Origin: Sarocladium kiliense
Lineage: Eukaryota > Ascomycota > Sordariomycetes > Hypocreales > Sarocladiaceae
Direction: 5' to 3'
DNA: 64,000 nt
NCBI GenBank assembly: GCA_030734395.1
Contig: JAUZTG010000020.1
Location: 1,798,001 to 1,862,000, forward strand
Every line of letters begins with the position of its first letter. The first letter of the stretch is position 1. Shown piece by piece: positions 55,302 to 64,000 of the stretch. The translations under genes were made by a program, and so were the position numbers. Below the pieces are notes generated by a model. The model worked only from the letters and a program-made list of their open reading frames with translations. It searched no databases and had not been told where the DNA came from.

Positions 55302-56980
55302 ATGAATTCACCTCAATCTTTTCATATACATATTTTTGATGATCAAATCCTCATGCTTACGGCGCTTAGTCTTCTGCTTTTCATCTGTTACGTGGTATAC
55401 TACCGCTATGTTCACCCACTAGCGAAGTATCCTGGTCCATTCTTTGCATCCTTCACCAACCTCTGGAAAGTCAAGAAACTATGGGACCTGCATTTGCCGG
55501 AGGTGTTGGTCGACTTGCACGAGAAGCATGGAGATGTTGTACGTATCGGACCAGACCAGATATCATTCCGACAAGGCGGTGCAGTCCCTCGAATTTACAA
55601 GGCTGGTCGCATCTTAGCCAAGACTAAGTTCTATGATGGCTTCACATCATTCAACCCCAATCTCTTTGGCACGCAAGATGAGGAGGTAAGTCCAGTTTCC
55701 GAAAAGATCTGTGACCGCGAGCTTCTAACGAATAGGCGTGGTCCAGATTCATGCTCTCCGTCGTCGGCAGATGGCACATGCCTTTTCCTTGCAGTCAATC
55801 AAGGAGATGGAACAATACATAGATGGCCATCTAAGGCAGTTCCGGAGAAACCTTGATCACTATGCAGAAACAGGCGAGGTCTTCGATTTAAAGGAGCTGA
55901 TTGCATTCTTTGTCCTTGATGTTCTGGGAGATCTCGCTTTTCGGCGCAGTTTCAACTCTCAGGTGGAACAGGATCCCTCCAAGCTACCGCCGATCAACGA
56001 CCACATCTTTCTCGCGTGTCTATTAGGCATGGCCCCAGATTTTATGCCTTTTCTCAAGAAAGTCCTTCCATGGATACCCATTCCTTGGTTGCAGCAGCTT
56101 CTTCGAGCTAGACAGCAGCTCAAGGATCTCACCGCGGACTGTGTCAGGAGGCGAATGGAGGACAAGACTGGTGCCAGGAAAGACATTATCACCAGTTTGA
56201 TCAATGCTGTTGATACTCATACCGGTGCCAAGTTGACCGAGCTGGACATTCAGACCGAGTCATTCGCATTCATGTAGGTTCTCCCACTGCTAGCCTAAAC
56301 TCTGTAGCTGACATTAGTAACTTCCAGTGTTGCAGGATCCCATACAACATCAGGCACGCTCACGCTTCTCTTCTCTCATATTTTACAGAGTCCCTCTGTG
56401 TATGAGAAGATTACGGCCGAGATTGACGAAGTGCTCGGAGATGTTGCCGCCGACATCGTGCCAGTTGACAATTTGGAGCTAAAGCTGCCATATCTGAACG
56501 CGTGCCTAAACGAGAACTTCCGTATAAACCCGGTCTTTACGATGCCTCTCGAACGCCAGGTAACTTCACCAGAGGGATTCGAGATCGAAGGAGAGCTTGT
56601 TCCAAAAGGGGTAAGAGGATTCATCACAATTCCCAGGAGCTGCAGAGGCTAACAACTACTAGACCGCGGTATTCAGCTCGAACCATGTTGTCCATCACAA
56701 CCCAGACATCTGGGGAAGTAACCACAATGAGTTTGATCCTTCGCGGTTCCTTGGGGAGGAGGGAGAGAAGCTCAAACGTTTCCTCAGCCCCTTTAGCATA
56801 GGGCATCGGATGTGCATCGGGAAGAACATGGCCATGACCAACATGCTGAAATTGGTGTCAACAACAATCAAGCATTACGAGTTGACGATGGAGGACCCAG
56901 AACAAAAGGTGAAGACTCTGAGTGTCGGCATATCGGAGAAGGAGGGCCCTTTGATGTGCCGAGTGAGGAGACGGTCATGA
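55302..56980 (+). CDS. Cytochrome P450 monooxygenase
   Basis: Four exons, 55302..55685, 55747..56273, 56328..56610 and 56663..56980, sum to 1512 nt, giving 503 aa. An N-terminal membrane anchor (about 17-35, LMLTALSLLLFICYVVYY) is followed by the YPGP proline hinge. The I-helix has VAGSHTTSGT at about 305-314, where the usual acidic residue before TT is His309. ExxR is ENFR in ACLNENFRINP. The heme loop is FSIGHRMCIG with the thiolate ligand C449. The protein is ER-bound and needs CPR and/or the nearby cytochrome b5 for electrons. It looks like the fungal CYP families that hydroxylate small aromatics, alkyl or terpenoid compounds, but no family number can be given from sight. It is the terminal gene of the proposed cluster. 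Confidence 0.94.
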
Positions 56981-58483
56981 CAGTCAAGAAAGCCAGACAC
57001 TAAAGCAGCAAGTACTACACCAACAATAGTCTTTGTACATCGATGTGTGTCTTAGCTGGCCATGTTACATCAGCAATCGCAGACTCCAGGGTCAGGGAGT
57101 TATGCTGGGGGCCATGTGGCTTGGAACAAAGCAGTGATCTGGAGGTGCTCGGAACTCCGCGGATATCGGGATATCAGACAAGGAATGCCGGCAAGGCCAC
57201 TTTTCTTTTTCTGAATAAGGATAAAGATATAGAATACATCCAGAGACGGCGCATAAGCTAAAACGGTTTAAGCCGCGAAATGGCCCACAGACAGCCGATC
57301 ACGTCCATGTTCTTGGGTGGTTCTGGGAGTGACAGCGTCAAGGGACACGATAGTGGACGTGCGATTACGCGGCCAAAGTCAGACCAGTCGTGGAAGAGGG
57401 TGCATAGTACGAAGCATTCTCCGAAAACTTGATCCCTCTCGTGACCCAGGCCGTGGCAACACAAACTTGGCGTGAGCAGAGGGTCTCGGCGTTGGTGGGA
57501 GAGGATCAGTGATATCCGCTAGCGAGATTCTCTACTACCAAATCCACGTTCTCATGTACCGGGCTAGAGAAGTATCACCATGACAATGCCATGACGCCTA
57601 CAAAATTCACTCGAGAAAAAAGAAACTTAGAGCCATCCCTGCTGTTGAAAGGATTCCTCAATCCCATCAGCATCAGCAATCAACACAGCCACCTGCCGCT
57701 ACCCTGCAACAAGCCCCCCTCATACCACCACACAACCACCTTTCACCCTCTTCACCCCACCAACAAATCCAAGCCCTCTTCTCTTACGCGGCCGCCAGCC
57801 ACGTCACCAACAGCGATCCCAGTCTAAGCTACCATTTATCACCAGAACGAACGGGATCCCCATTGTCGGAGTCCCGGGAGAAATCCATAGGATTGTTGGA
57901 GGGAACAAGTCACCCGTCTCATCCAGCCCAGCAGGGAAACGAAGCCAACCAACGCACCGACGACCCCTGGTTTCACGCATCACCAACTTTCCCCGCCACC
58001 GCCGTCACCGTTCCCCCAAGTAATCAAACGAAGACACGCGAGAAGACAGACGGGTCTCCAGCGAAGCAGCTCGTCACAGACGCTAGAAATAGCTCCACGC
58101 ACACGTTCAAACCCCTGCTCGACCCGCGACAACGGTGGGAGGGGCGCCATCACCAATCCATCCCATCCACAGCGCCGCGTGCCGATCCACTCGAGGGTCC
58201 TCCTCACGGCGCAGCACGCAGGCAGGCAAGGCAACCAATCCGCCAGTGGCCTCTCAGTCCCTGATTATCTATCAGCATCATATCTTTCCTTCACGCGCGA
58301 CTTTTGTCCCCATCCGCTGCTCGTCCTTTCGACGGCCTCTTCCTTGGGATTGTCCACGCAGCTACGCATTCCACTCTGTTCGCTGACTGCGACATCGTCG
58401 ACAATCGAAGTCGACTGACGAACTCCGCCGTTGGCCCGCATTCCCCTCCGCCTCGACGACGCAACGTCACCCCTGTCGTCACA
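56981..58483. other. Intergenic region and Lsb5-like leader
   Basis: 1.5 kb with no supported gene. A CGG-N4-CCG palindrome (CGGAACTCCG) is at 57150-57159. From about 57640 the + strand is C-rich with repeated CCA/CAC words, probably the promoter/leader of the gene at 58484. Confidence 0.5.
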
Positions 58484-60197
58484 ATGAAGTCCATGAAGGG
58501 CCTCAGCATGAATCGCATGCTCGGAAGCATTCGAAAGAAGTCATCAGGAAGTGAGCGCAATTATGCCATAGGAAGTCACACCCTGGAGCAATGCACTGAC
58601 CGTTGCGTGCAGGTGGCTCCAACACCCCAACAACTGGCGAAGCTGCACCGCCGCTGGGCTCGACTGCCAAAGGCACGCCTGAAGAGACGGCCCATAACAG
58701 CGTTGTATGTATATTGTTCGAACTCATACGTGAGCGCGCATTGGGTCGGCTGGAAGCAGACTGACATACGAGAACAGAAAGCCTTCTGTGAAGCCGGTGG
58801 CAATGTCAAGGTAAGCAACTCTCCGAATGCTACTCGCCAAATCCTATCATGTATTCAGGATGCTGACCCGTTCTTCAGGGCGATGAGGTTCTGTTCCTCC
58901 CACCGATCGTCGATGCTGCCGAATCCTCCCCCGCCGCTGCGGCCGAATGCGCTCGCCTGATCCGCAAGTTCATGTCGAAGGACTACAGCTCCCGTCCGTC
59001 ATGGCAGTACAATGCCATTATGCTCATGCGCATCCTCACCGACAACCCCGGCGAGACGTTCACGAGAAATATGGACCAGAAGTTTGTGGACACCGCACAG
59101 GCTCTGCTGAAACAAGGCAAGGACGCCAGCGTGCGGCAGATTCTCATGGAGACCATGGACGACTTTGAGAACACGAAGATGGACGATCAGAACCTTACTT
59201 TGATTGTGTCGATGTGGAAGAAGGAGAAGGAGGAAGCATACAAGAAGTTCGGAGTACGTCATGAATATTCAGCTTTCCCCGCTGGCGGTCACTAACGTAG
59301 CAACAGAGGAGACCACACCGAAGCCGACGCGATCACTCATCACAGGCCCAAGCCCTCGGCATGCATACGCAGAACCATTACTCGCGCTCCCATATGCAAC
59401 AAAGCCAATATGGTCTTCCTCCGCCGGCCGAGCTCGCTGGTAGACTTGAAGAGGCGCGAACATCTGCCAAGCTTCTCGAGCAAGTTGTCATGAACACGCC
59501 ACCCAACGAGATTCTTGGCAACGAGCTCATTCGCGAGTTTGCGGACCGCTGTGTGAGCGCCTCCCGCAGCATACAGGGCTACATGTCCTCGCAGAACCCA
59601 GTCCCAGACAACGATACGATGGAGAGCCTGATCGACACGAACGAGCAGCTGCAGACAGCACTGAACCAGCATCAACGTGCCATGCTCAATGCAAGGAAGC
59701 TCGAGAGGACGGATTCTCAACATCAAGATTCGCCAGAAATGAATGGTGCGAACCAGCTCCTTCCCCGACAGGACTCGGCGCTTTCACAGGGCTCGGAAAG
59801 CGGCGGTCTCCTGCCACTGTCACCGCCTGAACCGAGCGGAATTGCAGGCGGCAGTGGAAGTGGCAATGGCAAGGGCAAAGCTGCAGAGTATGAGCCTCCG
59901 CCGGGTCCGCCGCCGGGCCACGCAGCTGCTCTGGCTTCTGGCTCTGGGTCCGCGTCAGGGGCGCAACGCCCGAAGCAAGATGAGGTTTGGGACGACCCAT
60001 TTGCGGATCCTCAGGACAATCACGGACCGGTGGGAGGATCTTCGGCCGGAGCACCCCCCTACGTTGACCAGCGTCATGCTCAAGAGCCCTACCACCCTGG
60101 TTTCGGTGGAAGCGGACAGCAGCAGAGGCAACCGGTGGACGATGATGATATTTACGACTCTCCACAACAGACGAAGGCCCCCGAGGCCAGATACTAG
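58484..60197 (+). CDS. LSB5: Lsb5-like VHS/GAT-domain trafficking protein
   Basis: Five exons, 58484..58550, 58613..58704, 58778..58810, 58879..59253 and 59307..60197, sum to 1458 nt, giving 485 aa. A basic N-terminus (MKSMKGLSMNRMLGSIRKK) may contact membrane. Residues about 50-190 form a VHS/ENTH-like helical solenoid (KAFCEAGGNVK, CARLIRKFMSKD, YNAIMLMRILTDN, VRQILMETMDDF, LIVSMWKKEKEEAYKKFG). A GAT three-helix domain follows at about 225-325 (PPPAELAGRLEEARTSAKLLEQVV, LIDTNEQLQTALNQHQRAM), which usually binds Arf or ubiquitin. The C-terminus is Pro/Gly/Ser-rich and disordered (PPGPPPGH). This is the layout of fungal Lsb5/GGA-like proteins involved in endocytosis and actin-linked trafficking. 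The symbol follows yeast Lsb5, the closest layout I know; identity is likely but not tested. Confidence 0.85.
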
Positions 60198-63100
60198 GTG
60201 TTCCAACCCCTGCAGTGATGGTGGCAGAAGTGGCACGATGTTTGTATACCCTATGAAGCACTGATGGCAGGGGTTTGGACTACGATGAGATCTGGATATT
60301 GATCTGTGGTTGAAGAACTTTGTTGTTTGTTTCCCATTTGAGTTGATGCAGGCTATGTGTAATGGCCATTCTTTTTTAAGCGTGCGATATGTGTTGGTAG
60401 AGAGGGTATGAGATATCATTACAGCGAGCCAGTCACTCACTACTTGAAGCAGTATTCATTGAATGTGATGAGTTGACGAGAGGCAAACAAAATTGGGGTT
60501 TTGGCCTTCTGGTCCCTGGATCTACGATGCCGTTGTAATGGACCTGTGACCTTACTTGTGAGCCACCGATGTAGTCGGCGTTGCATGGTCACAGTTAGAG
60601 ATGCCCCTTACGCCGGCCCTCATCTTGCTCTTCGAGTAACCTGGCAAGCGATCAATGTAAGTTCTTAGCTGGTCGTCACTCAGCTCTGCGAGAGCCCAGC
60701 GATGTCAAAAACTTTGAATCCTGAACCCCTCAGTTGTTCGGTACTCGATCATACATGAATACACCCTCTCCGGATCTCTCACCCATCATCCGCCCTTCCG
60801 ATGCAACTGTGGCTACGAATGACAATGTCCAACACCAGAAGATGCGATTGGCGAAAAGCAAGCGTCTGCAACGAAACCCTCAGGGGACTAAGATTGAGGG
60901 GGGGGAGTACAACCGTGAATGGGGGGAGGAATGTCACCCGAGATCTTGATTCTTTAGCAGGGATGGGTGGAATGGTAAGTTCGAGCCGATCCGAGAGGGG
61001 CGATGATGCATAGATCCGTCGACGGAGAAGTGCCGAGAAGTCGAGGACGCCAGTGTTGCACATAGGCTTTCCATCCACATCGACTGAGATCTACCTGGGC
61101 TCGTCACCCCCGTGTCTCGGCTCTCCTTTTGACGCCACCGAGCTCGCGAGGCATACAACTGTCAGGTGTGGCTTGCGTGTTACGGCCATGCCAATTTCTC
61201 AGTCAAGGAGGGAGCGGCAGATGGGAAGGGTGGTTGTCTGGGGCTCGGGGAACACGCGCGGTGCGGATGTTGTGGGAGGTGAGATGCGCGGGGACAGTCG
61301 GGTGCCGAAGGCCTTTTTGTGGAAGGGTGTGTTGATTCTTGACTCCTCTCTAGGACTTGGATAGAAGATGTGAGATGTGAAGGGTGATGGGAGGTGGGCA
61401 TGGTGAGTCAAGTAGGTTGCTGAATGCAGTGCTGGAAGCGAAGGACGGGAAGAAGCAAGAGGTGAAGCAAATTGGGGAAGCGAGATTGATCTCGTCAGAC
61501 AGGCGGATAATTCACCTTTGGAACCAATACCATTGCGAAAGAAGTACTCGGCGCTCATCTCTCTCTTCGCTTCGGCGAGGATTGATGATCTCCGTATCAT
61601 AGTCCAGGGCCGGCCAAGCGACTCTACACAAAGGGCAACGACCAAGTGGCCGACCTTTTAAGATCAGACGATGGTTCTCCTTTCTTTCTCGATCGATTCT
61701 GTATATTAACTTCCGACACTTTTTTGCCACATGGTATTTTCATCGCAATCTTCTCTACAAGGATGTTGAGAACCCGGCGGGGAGAGGCAATATCACATGT
61801 AGCGTAAGCAAGTTCGGGGAGGGATCGGGAACAAAACCTTACGACTGCAGCTTTGATCCGACTGGCTGGGTTTCTCTAACACTTTCACGCGGCCCATTCC
61901 GCCCGTCGTGTGCAAGCGGGTGAAAGAAGCGATCGCCCATTCCTTGTCTTGACACACGAACCAGGTAGCGATCTGAGCTGGGGTGAGCCGAAACACCGGA
62001 TCGGAGTTGAGCTTGCGAAATCTTCGGTGCTCCCCCACTGAGGCGCCCATGTGTGAGGAGGAGTCGGAGTCTCAAAGGGTTATGCTGGCCCACCGGCGTC
62101 AGACATGTGACAGATCCCTGGGTTGGGTGGGAAAGCGGCTGAGGGAGGAGGGGTGAGGAGGAGGAAGATAGGAAGATAGATAGGCGAAGCGGGTCGATGC
62201 GTGGGAACCGTTGCTTCTTGGGGAGAGGCGGTGAGGGTTGGCTTGGATGAGGCTTGGAACAGTGCGCGATGAGGTGCAGATGAGATTCATGCTGGGTTGC
62301 AATGGGTTGGCTGATTAGGTAGGGACTTGGTCGATTGCCGTTGACAAGCACATGCTTGTCTCGGGTACATCGATCGTTGGTGTGATTGTAAGCACAGGCA
62401 AGCCAGCCTGCTCTAGCTGTGTGGTGCAGCATCAGCAGCCAACCAACACGATCTCTCTATCCGTCGATACGAGTAGAGGCACTGCAAGGTTGCCCATCCA
62501 TCCATCCCTCTCTTCTTTCTCACATGTCCAGGACAGCAATAGCCACCTCCTCTCGCCTCTGGATCAGTCAATGTGTCTCATCTATCCACCCATTCCCCCT
62601 CTTCTTCCCTGCCCACCCCCCCATTTCTGTCCATGTAAGCTATTCTACACCTGCTTGTCTTCCCCACCATCTCGCGATTGGCTACTCAGGTCCGTCAACT
62701 TCCCCTTTTGGTCAATCTTGCGAAACCGTGGAAGAGCCGGGGTAGACACGAGTCGAGTTTGCCCCCTCACCATCGTGCCGAAGGAATGGATTTGAAAGAA
62801 GGTTTTCTGTTGGTAATGACTGAAAGTCGCTGCGCAGGTTTTCTGATTTTGGGAAGTGCATGTAAAACTGCACCCTGAGTACGATGTTCAGCTTGGCGTT
62901 CGTGATCCCGCTGGCTGTTCAAGGCGTGATAGCCGAACGAATCCTTCTGCCCATTGGCGCTTGTTTCTTCTTCGCTTGCCTGTGCGATCATCAGTCAATG
63001 CATCTGTCTCAGATTCGAGCTCATCTGTCTCTCTATCCTTCTCACTTGTTCGCTCACCCGACTCCGTATCAGGCTCCGCCGGCACATGCCAGCTCATCAG

Positions 63101-64000
63101 TCAACCATGTTTTCCAGCCGCACCACGCCTTGCGATTGGCGCCCCCATGCGAGTTTTAGTCCAGTCTCTCACGCTTCCATGATGTGATTCGTACAACGCA
63201 TACACACACACTCTAGGGCCCTTCGAATGTCTGACTTGCTTCCTGTTGTCTATTCTCGGCGCTGATATCCTGGCATGTAGCTCCTTCGCGAGCGCCCGTG
63301 CCCTCAGAATGTCTTACTCAAGACTTGTGTGAACACCCTTGGTCTGTACTCTTGATCCTCACCAGAAACAAGGCTTGCACACGCAACGCTTGGACTGCGG
63401 CTGGAGAACTGTATGCAAGCCATGTCCGGAGGTCCGTGTCTTTCCACCTTTCCACCGGTTTCCAAGGCGCCAATCGTAAGCCTTGCCTTTTGTCTCTCCC
63501 TGCTTTCCTTTAGCTGCGAGTCTCTGCGCAATCACAGACATCATCTTGAGACTATTGAGTTGAACCTGTTTATCGCATGAATGAACCTTGATAGATTGTC
63601 ATCTACAAAAACCCTCTTGTAGACCCGGCCCGGATGTCCATCCAGCCGTGTCGTGCTTTTTGCATTGAACTTTCCGTCGCAGCACAGCCCTCCACCCACA
63701 CACAGTCTCTTCATCTCTGACCTTTCATCTGATCAATTTCCCGAGGCATAGAGACGAGAGATGAACCTTGAAGCATAAACTCAATCGCCCTACCGCAATC
63801 TTTGACAGATCGGGCCCCGTTCTGTCCTGCGCGTCGCTACTCCTGCCGTTTCCCACACTCAAGTCTCCTCTTCCTCTGGGGCTAAGTAGGGTTGAGACTC
63901 TTCCAGCCTCAAAACCGATAGGGCCTTGCGCTTGTCCAGGGCATCCCTTCCACGCTTCCCTGGTCTTTGCGCCAGCCTCGATCATCAAGACCTAGACTCA
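60198..64000. other. 3.8 kb without a supported gene
   Basis: No frame has a known domain or convincing splice continuity. Purine-rich + strand at about 60950-61660 and 62100-62260 and pyrimidine-rich + strand from about 62440 to the end fit leader/promoter sequence of genes on both sides, probably including one beyond 64000. A 91-codon frame at 62884 has a hydrophobic start but a low-complexity body, so I do not call it. The first 300 bp are probably the 3' UTR of the Lsb5-like gene. Confidence 0.45.

Noticed and set aside
47463..56980. Classical polyketide, non-ribosomal peptide or terpene gene cluster
   Set aside because: No KS, A-domain or terpene synthase signature (such as DDxxD in context) in any coding region of the window.
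62884..63159. 91-codon frame with signal-like start (MFSLAFVIPLAVQG)
   Set aside because: The remaining sequence is low-complexity His/Pro/Ser with no cysteine pattern or homology that I know, and two other frames overlap it.
1..64000. CRISPR arrays, bacterial operons, plasmid or phage features
   Set aside because: The gene structure is eukaryotic with spliceosomal introns. No direct-repeat array with regular spacers is seen.

Overview
This is nuclear DNA of a filamentous ascomycete (Pezizomycotina). The genes carry short introns of about 45-90 nt with GT-AG and occasional GC-AG borders. There are three Zn(II)2Cys6 transcription factors, several Dal5/Tna1-type MFS permeases, a GLEYA-domain wall protein, a fungal P450 and conserved housekeeping genes (PAN3, LSM7, a UBX2-like protein and an Lsb5-like protein). 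The order and genus cannot be fixed from sequence alone. All exon joins were worked out by hand from splice sites, reading phase and family similarity, and no database search was run. In almost every multi-exon gene the joined exons sum to an intact frame.

Layout. 0-14 kb: a GNAT/ankyrin-like protein, a Zn2Cys6 factor with its zinc cluster near the C-terminus and a 4.4 kb gene-free stretch upstream, then LSM7 and PAN3 as a convergent pair of mRNA-decay genes. 14-23 kb: a gene-poor stretch with an AT-rich island of about 330 bp, a secreted serine beta-lactamase-like hydrolase divergent from a Zn2Cys6 factor, and a broken hypothetical gene. 23-26 kb: a secreted protein with 21 cysteine-rich repeats and a C-terminal GLEYA domain. 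27-37.5 kb: a metabolic patch with two allantoate-permease-type transporters, an FMN-dependent 2-hydroxy-acid oxidase and a TauD-type dioxygenase. 39-47 kb: a UBX2-like ER protein, a large AAA ATPase and, head-to-head with it, a STAND/NLR-like protein without a visible P-loop.

47-57 kb is the most interesting segment: an MFS permease, a tail-anchored cytochrome b5, a Zn2Cys6 factor, an alpha/beta hydrolase and a cytochrome P450. The cytochrome b5 gene is small and is only found by splicing through a GC-AG intron. No PKS, NRPS or terpene backbone enzyme is present, so it looks like a small oxidative or catabolic cluster: import, P450 with its own b5 electron donor, ester hydrolysis, and a local regulator. 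The element TTCCGTGT (reverse complement ACACGGAA, containing a CGG half-site) is present upstream of all five genes, tandemly repeated upstream of the regulator and clustered upstream of the P450, which suggests a shared regulon. 58.5-60.2 kb holds an Lsb5-like VHS/GAT trafficking gene, and 60.2-64 kb holds no gene I can support.
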